A stretch of DNA of 52,263 nucleotides. Origin: a virus. Within the stretch, counting starts at the first letter, position 1. Each line of letters starts with the position of its first letter. A program made the translations under genes and the position numbers. The stretch covers positions 1 through 52,263 of the IMG/VR virus record IMGVR_UViG_3300027712_000046; one strand, given 5' to 3'. Below are positions 8,436 through 15,060 of this stretch, piece after piece. The notes beneath the pieces were generated by a model that was not told the DNA's origin, searched no databases, and was given only the letters and a program-made list of their open reading frames with translations.

Positions 8436-8449
8436 TATTCCAACCCAAA
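8415..8449. terminator. Bidirectional terminator-like hairpin
   Basis: TTTGGGTTGGAAT (8415-8427) and its exact complement (8437-8449) form a 13-bp stem with a 9-nt loop that contains the stop codon of the GIY-YIG gene. A T-rich stretch follows on the plus strand. It separates two convergent genes and can serve both. Confidence 0.65.
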
Positions 8450-8456
8450 TTTCATT

Positions 8457-9200
8457 TTATCGATTGTTGGACTTTCCATTTTTGATATCGTTGGTTAGTT
8501 TAATAATAGTTTCATCGTCTTTTTGTGCCTTTTCTTGTTCTTTGAGCATTTGCTCAAGCACTTGAAGATTTTCTTCGCTAAAAAAGTTTTCATCAGGTTC
8601 GATGAGTTCTCCTTTATCATCAATGAAATTGGAAATGAAACTGATTCTATCGTCAATAGTCTTGCCATGAATCTCAATAATGGCTGGACAATCCTCCTTT
8701 GGATAAAAAATATCGGTTTCAAGATCTTCGGCATATTGTTCATACAATTGAGCAAATACATCATCAACTTCCAAGATATGATCCTTACTGACATCACGAA
8801 GACCATCATCAACAATTGTGATATCTTCGTCATGACGAAGCCAGAATATGATATCAATATTCTTAAGACTTTCTCTCACCAGAGAAATAGAAGCTGCTGT
8901 GACTTCATTGTTGATCTTGTTATTGGCATTTCCAACCAATGTGTAGGCCAAGTTGTCCCAAGAGCATCTATCGAAGATGATATTGTCTTCTTTCTTGAAT
9001 TTCTCTTGAGTTGTCATCATCCAATCAAGAATCAACAATTGTGTTTCTTCTGTAGTTTTAGAAGAATGTTCAAGATTATTTTCTGTGATCACATCGCGAT
9101 ATGTCTTCAGCGGTGTACCATACATAGGCCATCGCTGAAGAAACGCTTTGAGCAAAGTTGACTTTCCCACACATGCAGTTCCTGATATAGCTAATCTCAT
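8457..9200 (-). CDS. P-loop kinase/NTPase (deoxynucleoside kinase or NadR-like AAA)
   Basis: The protein starts MRLAISGTACVGKSTLLKAF, with a Walker A motif GTACVGKST at residues 7-15, followed by IIFDRCSWDNLAYT (DRx lid/substrate region) and IDIIFWLRHDE. These fit small P-loop kinases of the AAA_28/NadR or thymidylate-kinase-like group that phosphorylate nucleosides or nicotinamide riboside. The C-terminal ~60 residues are charged and probably helical. I start at 9200, directly before the first strand. It lies 21 nt after the HNH gene and shares its promoter. The substrate is not determinable. Confidence 0.65.
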   Translation of the reverse strand: MRLAISGTACVGKSTLLKAFLQRWPMYGTPLKTYRDVITENNLEHSSKTTEETQLLILDWMMTTQEKFKKEDNIIFDRCSWDNLAYTLVGNANNKINNEVTAASISLVRESLKNIDIIFWLRHDEDITIVDDGLRDVSKDHILEVDDVFAQLYEQYAEDLETDIFYPKEDCPAIIEIHGKTIDDRISFISNFIDDKGELIEPDENFFSEENLQVLEQMLKEQEKAQKDDETIIKLTNDIKNGKSNNR

Positions 9201-9221
9201 ATAGAGATAATTTAACACACA

Positions 9222-9887
9222 TCAAACGTTTTTCAAGAACAAATCCCATTCTTCTAAGAAATCAACAAAAACAAATCCATTTTTAGGCTTTGTAGGCGAT
9301 TTATTGAGTCTCAGTTTTTTGCTTTGAGTTGCTACCCAATCTTTTAAGTCGTCGTCTTTTGGATTGAATTTAGACAAATCACATTCTTCTGGTCGTCTGT
9401 CACTCTTCCAGATATTAAGCTCTCTGTGGCAGCAAACTTGGTTTTCCCAAGTGTTGGCGTTGCCAGTATGCTTTGATCTAGGAATAATGTGGTCAATGGT
9501 AGAAGTTTCCTTTGTAAGCTTTATACCAGAGTAGCAACAGGTATTGTTGTCTCTCTTGATGATATTCATCTTTGTTGGAAAATACACCTGCTTATGAGGT
9601 ATTCTGTCATAAGATGCACACACAACCACACTAGGAACTCTAACTTTACCTCTTGTAGTCAGTATGAAGTCATCGTATTCTCGCACAGGAAGATTCAACC
9701 AGTCCTTACTTCCCTTTATAACGTTGAAATAGTCAACATTGTCTGTTTTATTGTTATCTTCATCAAATTCATAAGTGATGTCCAATGGATACACCACTTC
9801 TGAGAAGATGTTGCCGAAAGTCTTTTTTTCATCGCAAACGCCAACAGGAAAATAATACCTGTTCAAAACTAGAATTCGCTGATTCAT
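9222..9887 (-). CDS. HNH endonuclease
   Basis: The N-terminus NQRILVLNRYYFPVGVCDEK is that of the common HNH family that opens with VLVLNxxYxP. The nuclease domain follows: MNIIKRDNNTCCYSGIKL, then STIDHIIPRSKHTGNANTWE (His of DH, general base) and NQVCCHRELNIWKSDRR (Asn and Arg end). The zinc-type CxxC pairs are altered (CCYSG, CCHRE). At 221 residues the length is usual. The ATG at 9887 is exactly 28 nt from a TTGACA box. Possible roles are homing, packaging-associated nicking or host DNA attack; nothing here decides. Confidence 0.8.
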   Translation of the reverse strand: MNQRILVLNRYYFPVGVCDEKKTFGNIFSEVVYPLDITYEFDEDNNKTDNVDYFNVIKGSKDWLNLPVREYDDFILTTRGKVRVPSVVVCASYDRIPHKQVYFPTKMNIIKRDNNTCCYSGIKLTKETSTIDHIIPRSKHTGNANTWENQVCCHRELNIWKSDRRPEECDLSKFNPKDDDLKDWVATQSKKLRLNKSPTKPKNGFVFVDFLEEWDLFLKNV

Positions 9888-9921
9888 GTATCGATTTTAG
9901 CGAAAAGTTTGAGGATGTCAA
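9888..9921 (-). promoter_or_regulatory. Early-type leaderless promoter (HNH/kinase operon)
   Basis: Minus strand TTGACA (9921-9916), 16 nt, TAAAAT (9899-9894), 6 nt, ATG at 9887. Best example of the -35/-10/start-codon arrangement: five of six matches at -10 and six of six at -35 to the sigma70 consensus. Confidence 0.75.
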
Positions 9922-9982
9922 GTCTCATTATTTAGTAGATTTAATGTTAAATTCTAACCCCAACCCAACGATCAAATTTCAA

Positions 9983-9996
9983 TTAAATATTAATGA
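9983..9996 (+). promoter_or_regulatory. Late-type promoter of the PhoH gene
   Basis: TTAAATAT (9983-9990), 6 nt, then the ATG at 9997. It diverges from the early-type promoter of the HNH gene about 60 nt away. Confidence 0.45.
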
Positions 9997-10737
9997 ATGA
10001 GCACAAAACGTTCTACGCGCAAGCGTAAAGAAAATGATGAAATTGAAATCGATTTTATAGATGCCTATAAGAAAAATTTTAATTTGGGCAACATGAAACT
10101 AAAAAAACAATTCCCGTTGACACCTAATCAAAAAAAGTGTTATTATACAATCAATAATCAAAATACCAATATGGTGTTTATTGATGGGTTGGCAGGAACC
10201 AACAAAACATATCTATCTGTATATGCGGCAATAGAGCACTTAAAAGAAGGCAAAGTTGACCAAATTATTTATATTAGATCGGTTGTTGAAAGTTCATCCA
10301 GAAGTATTGGAGCTTTACCCGGTGAATTGGACGATAAATTTGGTCCATATACTATGCCATTGATGGATAAGTTGCATGAAATTGTTGATGACGCAATGTG
10401 CGGTCAATTAATGTCCAACAACTATATCAAAGCAATTCCAGTAAACTTTGTTAGAGGTCTTACTTTTCACAATTCATTTGTCATTGTTGACGAAGCTCAA
10501 AATATGAGTCGTGGTGAATTGGCTACTATTCTTACCCGTTTCGGACGAAACACCAAGTATATTATATGTGGAGATGCTAGACAGGCTGATATAAGAGATT
10601 CTGGATTTGAAAAGGTTCATCAATTGTTTGATACCGAACACTCTATCAAGAATAATATTCATTGCGTTAAATTTGACGCAGATGATGTTGTTCGTAGTCC
10701 ACTATTGAAACATATTACCCAAGTGCTGGGGGTTTAA
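9997..10737 (+). CDS. phoH: PhoH-like ATPase
   Basis: A 246-residue P-loop protein of the PhoH family, frequent in T4-like phages. FIDGLAGTNKTYLSVYAAIE is the Walker A region (residues ~61-80), with GTNKT where the family has GTGKT. IRSVVESSSRSIGALPGELD, PYTMPLMDKLHEIV and VNFVRGLTFHNSFVIVDEAQ (Walker B) follow in the family order, then RFGRNTKYIICGDARQADI. The basic N-terminal STKRSTRKRKEN is extra. Proposed roles for PhoH are RNA helicase/nuclease activity or phosphate-stress related; its phage function is unsettled. Confidence 0.88.
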   Translation: MSTKRSTRKRKENDEIEIDFIDAYKKNFNLGNMKLKKQFPLTPNQKKCYYTINNQNTNMVFIDGLAGTNKTYLSVYAAIEHLKEGKVDQIIYIRSVVESSSRSIGALPGELDDKFGPYTMPLMDKLHEIVDDAMCGQLMSNNYIKAIPVNFVRGLTFHNSFVIVDEAQNMSRGELATILTRFGRNTKYIICGDARQADIRDSGFEKVHQLFDTEHSIKNNIHCVKFDADDVVRSPLLKHITQVLGV

Positions 10738-10744
10738 CCCCAGC
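10725..10744. terminator. Hairpin between convergent genes
   Basis: GCTGGGG (10725-10731), loop GTTTAA, CCCCAGC (10738-10744). The stem spans the overlapping ends of the convergent PhoH gene and its neighbour. There is no long T-run, so it may slow or end transcription in both directions. Confidence 0.5.
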
Positions 10745-10994
10745 TTGTTCCAGCAAACCATCCCGCGCCTTTATTGTTTTCGATAGGGGCCGGGATTTTT
10801 TGTCTAACTGGAGGATCGTTTTCGACCACAACATTTTCAGCAAGTTCGATCATCTCAGTAACTCCTGAAATAGCCGCCATTTCGGTAGTTCCTATACATA
10901 CATGTTCACCATCGGTGGCTACAAAGTGCGGCCCAAATTGATCCACATTGACCTTGAAGAATTCATCATTGATTGTTACTATTTCTGCTTTCAC
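10734..10994 (-). CDS. Small hypothetical protein (86 aa), GTG start
   Basis: The reading frame is open to 11018, but the GTG at 10994 (KAEIVTINDEFFKVNVDQFG) lies exactly 28 nt after TTGACA and is the likely start. The protein has a beta-rich N-terminal half (KVNVDQFGPHFVATDGEHV), a helix MAAISGVTEMIELAENVV and a Gly/Trp-rich end GAGWFAGTSWG. No family recognised. It is a stand-alone early-type gene that faces PhoH. Confidence 0.6.
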   Translation of the reverse strand: MKAEIVTINDEFFKVNVDQFGPHFVATDGEHVCIGTTEMAAISGVTEMIELAENVVVENDPPVRQKIPAPIENNKGAGWFAGTSWG

Positions 10995-11028
10995 GTTATG
11001 AAGATAGCACACAACCAAGCGTTGTCAA
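10995..11028 (-). promoter_or_regulatory. Early-type leaderless promoter
   Basis: Minus strand TTGACA (11028-11023), 16 nt, TATCTT (11006-11001), 6 nt, GTG at 10994. It decides the start codon of the gene downstream. Confidence 0.65.
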
Positions 11029-11035
11029 ATTAAAT

Positions 11036-11494
11036 TTACGGACCAGTTACATTTATCATATTTATAGGTGATAATATATTTCCATTCTCATCAACTATAA
11101 CTACTTTTTTGTTATTTCCAGACAAATCAGTTATATTAACATTATATGATTGTTTACCATTAAACACACCTGCATATTTTGGAATTTTATCTGGGTCCAA
11201 TGCCCACTTTTTCTTTTGAAGACCGTTTGCAATTTTATTCATCAGTTTATCAGACATTCCGCCGGGTTCTATTGTATTGCCAGTAGCTGCATTGTAAGCG
11301 CCTGTAACAGTGTTTATCGGTGTCATGTAAAGCTGTCTAGCTTCTGGTGCTACTTTCTGAACGGCATAATCGGCAAGTTTAGCAGCGCCTCCTACAATTT
11401 TACCAAATCTACTGTTTTTAACTTTATTAGCAGTATCTTTTATATTTTGCCAAGTGCCTTCTTCTAATAATTCTTTTTGGGTATATTTTCTCAT
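11036..11494 (-). CDS. Putative virion/assembly protein with N-terminal basic-acidic leader
   Basis: The 152-residue protein starts MRKYTQKELLEEGTWQNIKD, followed by an Ala/Lys-rich amphipathic region (KIVGGAAKLADYAVQKVAPE) and a C-terminal beta-rich part (QSYNVNITDLSGNNKKVVIV). I do not recognise the family. Start at 11494 is set by TTAAATAC-N4-ATG, whose box lies in the end of the protease gene. Late expression and neighbours suggest a structural or assembly protein. Confidence 0.6.
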   Translation of the reverse strand: MRKYTQKELLEEGTWQNIKDTANKVKNSRFGKIVGGAAKLADYAVQKVAPEARQLYMTPINTVTGAYNAATGNTIEPGGMSDKLMNKIANGLQKKKWALDPDKIPKYAGVFNGKQSYNVNITDLSGNNKKVVIVDENGNILSPINMINVTGP

Positions 11495-11506
11495 ATTAGT
11501 ATTTAA
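11495..11506 (-). promoter_or_regulatory. Late-type promoter
   Basis: Minus strand TTAAATAC (11506-11499), TAAT, ATG at 11494. The box overlaps the last codons and stop of the upstream protease gene. Confidence 0.65.
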
Positions 11507-11951
11507 CTTCAATATTTTTATTAGCTATATTATTAAGACTTACATCAATAAGAGCATTTAAATTATTTTCAATAAATTTTTTACCAATAAGAATTTTATG
11601 ATCATTTGTGCTTCTATTTCCAATACTGAATGGAACTTTAGAAAATCTCCTTCCCCCTATTTCAACATCAAATTGAACAACGGGGCGGTCTTCTGTGTTA
11701 CCAGCACCCACATTGATGCTGATAGTCCCAATTACAGGTTTTTCTAATGAAAAATTGTTTACGGTAACAAAACGCACATGCTCTTTATCAGGAGAAATTT
11801 CAATATTTTCTCCGTGTAATACGTTAAAAGCTCCATTGCCGCTGTCTAATTTAGACGCGATTTTTCCAACTCCTTCTAAATCAAAGAGATAAATATCCTC
11901 GATCAAGCCGAGAACATATTTTTCATAGAAAAACTGATTGAATTTTAGCAT
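11496..11951 (-). CDS. Retropepsin-like aspartyl protease (RimK-associated/PF05618-like)
   Basis: The 151-residue protein has EGVGKIASKLDSGNGAFNVL at residues 26-45, matching the family pattern I.AKIDTGAxxSALH with the catalytic Asp at residue 36 as DSG in place of DTG. It also has VVQFDVEIGGRRFSKVPFSI and NRSTNDHKILIGKKFIENN, equivalent to the conserved 'NR..M.YPVLIGR.FL' end. Homologues are single-domain, dimeric pepsin-type proteases. In this late gene group it could act in head or virion maturation, but T4 itself uses a serine-type protease, so that role is inference. The N-terminus FNQFFYEKYVLGLIEDIY resembles leaders of neighbouring virion genes. Confidence 0.7.
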   Translation of the reverse strand: MLKFNQFFYEKYVLGLIEDIYLFDLEGVGKIASKLDSGNGAFNVLHGENIEISPDKEHVRFVTVNNFSLEKPVIGTISINVGAGNTEDRPVVQFDVEIGGRRFSKVPFSIGNRSTNDHKILIGKKFIENNLNALIDVSLNNIANKNIEVKY

Positions 11952-11954
11952 ATT

Positions 11955-12419
11955 TCAAAATTCATATTCATCGTCAATGTCCGCGCTGTTTGCATAGTCT
12001 GCCTTTGAACTCACAGAATAGTAAACATCGGAAGCATAATCAGCAGCTTTTGTGATCTTGGCAAGCATCCATTCTTCAAAATCTGATTCCTTTGCGATTT
12101 TTTCCAAACGTTTTGCATATTCACCAAGCTTCTTAAGTTCGGAACATACCATTTCACACAATTCATTTTCTTCATGTTCTAATGTTTCGTGTTCCATGTC
12201 AGCGCCAGTATCGAATGACATGACAACTTCTGGTTCTTCCATGTGTTCATGTTCTGCGTGTTCATGTTCTGCGTGTTCGTGTTCTGCGTGTTCGTGGTCA
12301 GAATAATCTTCTCCCCCGAATCCATTGAGTTGATCCAATGCGTTTTCTTCTTCGTCATCGTATCTACCAACTGCATAGTTCTCCCAAATCAAATTATTAT
12401 CTTTATGTTTAAATTCCAT
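11955..12419 (-). CDS. His/Glu-repeat protein, putative virion or scaffold component
   Basis: The 154-residue acidic protein starts MEFKHKDNNLIWENYAVGRY. Residues ~40-60 contain the pentapeptide HEHAE repeated, giving a histidine-rich segment able to bind divalent metals. The C-terminal half is helical (LCEMVCSELKKLGEYAKRLE, WMLAKITKAADYASDVYYSV), a pattern I associate with small virion proteins of T4-like marine phages. The ORF is open to 12476, but the ATG at 12419 follows TTAAATAA-N4. Function unknown. Confidence 0.6.
   Translation of the reverse strand: MEFKHKDNNLIWENYAVGRYDDEEENALDQLNGFGGEDYSDHEHAEHEHAEHEHAEHEHMEEPEVVMSFDTGADMEHETLEHEENELCEMVCSELKKLGEYAKRLEKIAKESDFEEWMLAKITKAADYASDVYYSVSSKADYANSADIDDEYEF
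12245..12297 (-). repeat. 15-bp tandem repeat coding for HEHAE
   Basis: Three 15-bp units (12245-12259, 12260-12274, 12275-12289) plus a partial fourth. The first two are identical and the third differs by one base. They encode the His/Glu repeat. Confidence 0.85.
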
Positions 12420-12431
12420 AGTATTATTTAA
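12420..12431 (-). promoter_or_regulatory. Late-type promoter
   Basis: Minus strand TTAAATAA (12431-12424), TACT, ATG at 12419. Confidence 0.6.
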
Positions 12432-12441
12432 TGTTTTGATT

Positions 12442-12822
12442 TTAAATTTGATCCAACAACTCAGAAATGCCTTCACCCATATGTGGATTGATGATTTTCA
12501 AGAATTGTTGAAACACTTGTTTTGCGTTGATATTATTTCCACTTGCGAACTGTTCACTCAAATCATTAAGTTGGGTCGCTTCTTCTGTATTTTTAGTATC
12601 AGACATCCACTTGGTCCCCATGTCGATCATGAATTTAACATACATGTTTTCAGAAGCTGCTGTGAACGGCATTTCAGGAGCGGGTGCAGCTGGTGGTTGT
12701 TCTGGAGCAACTTGTTGTTGAGAACCATCATCCATAGGCATATCGCCTTGTTGCATTTCTTCACCTTGCTCTCTGATAAGCCTGATGTGATGTTGAATTA
12801 AAGATAACGTCTTGCTTTTCAT
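12442..12822 (-). CDS. Hypothetical late protein with Gln/Pro/Ala linker
   Basis: The 126-residue protein has a basic N-terminal helix (SLIQHHIRLIREQGEEM), a low-complexity linker rich in Q, P and A (SQQQVAPEQPPAAPAPEMP), and a helical C-terminus ending NPHMGEGISELLDQI. No family recognised. Its ATG overlaps the stop of the upstream gene (ATGA), so the two are co-translated. Confidence 0.6.
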   Translation of the reverse strand: MKSKTLSLIQHHIRLIREQGEEMQQGDMPMDDGSQQQVAPEQPPAAPAPEMPFTAASENMYVKFMIDMGTKWMSDTKNTEEATQLNDLSEQFASGNNINAKQVFQQFLKIINPHMGEGISELLDQI

Positions 12823-13211
12823 ATGTTTGGCTGTGGCTTGTATTTTTCGATTTCCTCGGTTGCTTTGTTGTAATCTTTTAGCATGATAGGTAATTTGTCG
12901 CTCACAGCTTTTAATCTGCTTGCTTTGGCTTGTGCCGCTGCTTGATTACTTTTGGATAATGTTTCAATTGCATCGTCCGCTTCTCCATCTTCTTCTGGCT
13001 TTGCACTTTCAACGGCTCCTTGCGTGATACCATCAAGACGAACCACGAACGTTCTGTTGTTCTCTGGATCATCAATATACAAAGTGCCATCAAGACCATT
13101 GCCGCTATGCAAACCAGCAGCTTTTAAAAGGTGTCTGAACTCATCACGCTGATCTAAATTTTCAACAAGTGTAGGATCATAAGCTTCAATTTTTGAAAGA
13201 AATTTACTCAT
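12819..13211 (-). CDS. Hypothetical late protein (130 aa)
   Basis: Starting at 13211 (MSKFLSKIEAYDPTLVENLD), the protein has a small beta segment (GTLYIDDPENNRTFVVRLDG) and a long charged helix (QAAAQAKASRLKAVSDKLPI). An in-frame ATG at 13235 precedes the CTAAATAC box and is unlikely to be used. It probably belongs with the neighbouring late genes to virion assembly; no homologue is recognised. Confidence 0.6.
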   Translation of the reverse strand: MSKFLSKIEAYDPTLVENLDQRDEFRHLLKAAGLHSGNGLDGTLYIDDPENNRTFVVRLDGITQGAVESAKPEEDGEADDAIETLSKSNQAAAQAKASRLKAVSDKLPIMLKDYNKATEEIEKYKPQPNI

Positions 13212-13223
13212 GTCTGTATTTAG
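13212..13223 (-). promoter_or_regulatory. Late-type promoter
   Basis: Minus strand CTAAATAC (13223-13216), AGAC, ATG at 13211. The box overlaps the end of the upstream gene. Confidence 0.65.
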
Positions 13224-13762
13224 ACAAAAAGGCAAAGCTTGTTTGACAACTCATTAAAATAAACATCGTTGAGATAAGTCAGACCATTTTTGTTCAAATA
13301 CTTTTTGATCTGTTTTAACGATTTCAATTTTCTCTCGGTGTTTAAAAACAATTCAACTTGCGATACCGTTTCACAGTCAGATTCTGTGATTTTTGAAAAA
13401 ATCTCATTAAGATCTTTGATTTGTTCAAAAACTGTAAATCCAAAAATAATTTTTAACTTATGAATCAATTTGTTGCGGAACGCATCTTTGGTCAATTGAT
13501 TGCTAAACAGATACAATTTCTCAGTGCGATGTCTATTCTTAATGTATTCTACGAATGTCAGAAGAAATTGTGTGGTGTATAATTTTTTTATATCCCTGTT
13601 TGAAAAATCAAAACTAATGTCAAGATTTAAATTTTTCAACATCTCAGGAAATTCTCGATTGGTTTTTTTAAAAATTTCATCAATGTCTAGTAATTCTTTA
13701 TTACTATCTTCAAAAACTATCGAAAACACCACGCTTTCTAAAACTTCCTTTTCAATATTCAT
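13220..13762 (-). CDS. Hypothetical protein (180 aa), Lys/Phe-rich, helical
   Basis: A basic, helical protein with aromatic residues throughout (KLYTTQFLLTFVEYIKNRHR, KLKIIFGFTVFEQIKDLNEI). No family recognised. The start at 13762 follows the upstream stop as TAA-CAC-ATG, so it is likely translated from the transcript of the GIY-YIG-like gene. It has no late-type box. Confidence 0.55.
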   Translation of the reverse strand: MNIEKEVLESVVFSIVFEDSNKELLDIDEIFKKTNREFPEMLKNLNLDISFDFSNRDIKKLYTTQFLLTFVEYIKNRHRTEKLYLFSNQLTKDAFRNKLIHKLKIIFGFTVFEQIKDLNEIFSKITESDCETVSQVELFLNTERKLKSLKQIKKYLNKNGLTYLNDVYFNELSNKLCLFV

Positions 13763-13765
13763 GTG

Positions 13766-14197
13766 TTAAAATTTAAAATTTTTGTATTTTTCCTGTAATG
13801 ATTTAGGAACTTTATTGATTCTAACGTTGATTATACCATTGTATGATGAAGTGTCAAACAAAACATTCGCTTTCATTTGTTCATACATTTCAAGAAATTT
13901 CATTTCCCATTGATTTTCACACAGATGCAACACTTTTTTTGTAAAAAAATCAATTCCATATTTCTCCATATCCACCTTTAATTCTTCTGAACTTCCCCAG
14001 TAACTGTCAACATTGTTGTCAACGTAAGATATTCTTGCTCGTTTCTTACCTTTTAATGGTTTTTTCTTTACTCTTTTTAATAATTTTTTACATCCTATAT
14101 AATATTTCTTATCACTATCAGGATGATTATTATTAATAATGTATACAAAACCATGATATTTGGTGGTGTCATCAGGTAAATCAATCCAATTACTCAT
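13766..14197 (-). CDS. GIY-YIG-like (Seg-type) nuclease
   Basis: The 143-residue protein has HGFVYIINNNHPDSDKKYYI followed by GCKKL (GIY ~ VYI, YIG ~ YYIG), then VDSYWGSSEELKVDMEKYGI, FFTKKVLHLCENQWEMKFLE and an EQMKANVLFD end. This is the arrangement of small phage GIY-YIG proteins often labelled Seg-like homing endonucleases, with SYWGSS and YG..F as family marks. Catalytic Glu is probably in EMKFLEMYEQ. It has no extra DNA-binding tail, so it may be a resolvase-like or structural relative rather than a mobile gene. Confidence 0.7.
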   Translation of the reverse strand: MSNWIDLPDDTTKYHGFVYIINNNHPDSDKKYYIGCKKLLKRVKKKPLKGKKRARISYVDNNVDSYWGSSEELKVDMEKYGIDFFTKKVLHLCENQWEMKFLEMYEQMKANVLFDTSSYNGIINVRINKVPKSLQEKYKNFKF

Positions 14198-14229
14198 ATT
14201 GTAATTATGAAATTTAATTCTTATTACAA
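14198..14229 (-). promoter_or_regulatory. Weak early-type promoter
   Basis: Minus strand TTGTAA (14229-14224), 16 nt, TAATTA (14207-14202), 4 nt, ATG at 14197. The spacing fits the early rule; the -35 box is poor. Confidence 0.35.
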
Positions 14230-14291
14230 TAATTATAATAAGTATTATATATTATATTATATAATAGTATATTACCAAGCCCACCCACTAC

Positions 14292-14325
14292 AACCCATAA
14301 CTACTTCACTTTTTTAAGTTGTCAA
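14292..14325 (-). promoter_or_regulatory. Early-type promoter without an adjacent start codon
   Basis: Minus strand TTGACA (14325-14320), 16 nt, TAGTTA (14303-14298), predicted start near 14291. No start codon is at the expected position, so a transcript here would carry about 94 nt of leader before 14197 or be a small non-coding RNA. Confidence 0.5.
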
Positions 14326-14329
14326 TAGG

Positions 14330-14629
14330 TCAAATAGAACTTTTTTTACTTTTATTGCGTATATTCTTATTCAAATCCTTCACATTACCAGATTGATATA
14401 GTAAAGTATCCTCATATCCTAAATTCCTTCGTTGAACAGTTGGTTTCTTTTTCTTCTTACCACTTTTTACAATTTTGGTATCATCGGGAGCATAAGTGTC
14501 GGCATTTGGTCGTCCCATATCAGTTATTGTAGGAGCTATTGGACCAACAACTTCTCCCGATGTCATTTCATTATACATTGATTCATACAATTTTTGTATT
14601 TCAGCATTATCTTTACTTGACATTGACAT
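14330..14629 (-). CDS. Small hypothetical protein with basic C-terminus (99 aa)
   Basis: The protein starts MSMSSKDNAEIQKLYESMYN and ends in a Lys/Arg-rich tail (KSGKKKKKPTVQRRNLGYED, NIRNKSKKSSI), which could contact nucleic acid. No family recognised. It is transcribed divergently from uvsY, and the two promoters overlap. Confidence 0.6.
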   Translation of the reverse strand: MSMSSKDNAEIQKLYESMYNEMTSGEVVGPIAPTITDMGRPNADTYAPDDTKIVKSGKKKKKPTVQRRNLGYEDTLLYQSGNVKDLNKNIRNKSKKSSI

Positions 14630-14655
14630 ATTCTTATTTACAATAACTAATATAA
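14623..14655 (+). promoter_or_regulatory. Early-type leaderless promoter of uvsY-uvsW-55
   Basis: TTGACA (14623-14628), 16-17 nt, ACTAAT-like -10, ATG at 14656 (27 nt after the -35 box). The -35 box covers the start codon of the divergent gene. Confidence 0.6.
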
Positions 14656-14664
14656 ATGAGTCAA
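14630..14664 (-). promoter_or_regulatory. Early-type promoter overlapping that of uvsY
   Basis: Minus strand TTGACT (14664-14659), 17 nt, GTAAAT, 6 nt, ATG at 14629. Its -35 box lies inside codons 2-3 of uvsY, so the two promoters occupy the same DNA. Confidence 0.5.
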
Positions 14665-15060
14665 CAGAATATCAGATTAAAATATGAACAGAGGATAACC
14701 TTATTTGCCAATGACATCAATATTTTAACACTGGGGGATAAATTGAATCAAATCCCCGGAGAGAAATCATATTGGGCCAACGAATTGAGTAAGGTCGAAC
14801 AATCTCTTCGTGGTCTTGAAATGAAAAAGAAGAAATTGATCAGAGAGCTATCCAAAAAACTGTTGGATAACAGTCCTGTTAAATTGAACAAGTCCACATT
14901 CGATAAGATTGAAGAGAGTGAAAACGTGGAAGAATTAAATGAACAGATTGAAGATATCAAATTAACTGTAAAACAGTTAGAACGTATATACGAAACTATT
15001 AAATATAGTGCCAAGGATTTTGAAAATATTCTCAAATTCCACCAATTGGAAATGAACTGA
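14656..15060 (+). CDS. uvsY: UvsY-like recombination mediator
   Basis: A 134-residue helical protein with KSYWANELSKVEQSLRGLEM, a lysine-rich helix (KKKKLIRELSKKLL) and LERIYETIKYSAKDFENILK at the end. The length (T4 UvsY 137), helical plan and KW/YW..EL..VE..L pattern fit UvsY, which loads the UvsX recombinase on gp32-covered single strands. The strongest support is position: it directly precedes uvsW with a 1-nt overlap, as in T4 relatives. Sequence similarity alone is weak. Confidence 0.7.
   Translation: MSQQNIRLKYEQRITLFANDINILTLGDKLNQIPGEKSYWANELSKVEQSLRGLEMKKKKLIRELSKKLLDNSPVKLNKSTFDKIEESENVEELNEQIEDIKLTVKQLERIYETIKYSAKDFENILKFHQLEMN

Larger units (their letters stand above)
14198..14329. 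other. AT-rich intergenic region with inverted repeats
   Basis: The longest gene-free stretch of the window (132 nt). From 14227 to 14274 it is almost purely A/T. CTTATTA and TAATAAG (about 14219-14243) form an inverted repeat. A G-rich segment on the minus strand (GTAGTGGGTGGGCTTGG, 14291-14275) lies just downstream of a TTGACA promoter. It may hold a leader, a small RNA or an easily melted site; no gene is seen. Confidence 0.5.

Noticed and set aside
9785-10000. Plus-strand ORF ahead of PhoH
   Set aside because: It runs antisense through the HNH gene and ends at the PhoH start; no coding character.
12052-12431. Plus-strand ORFs with Cys/Phe/Ser repeats opposite the His-rich gene
   Set aside because: Antisense shadow of the 15-bp repeat.
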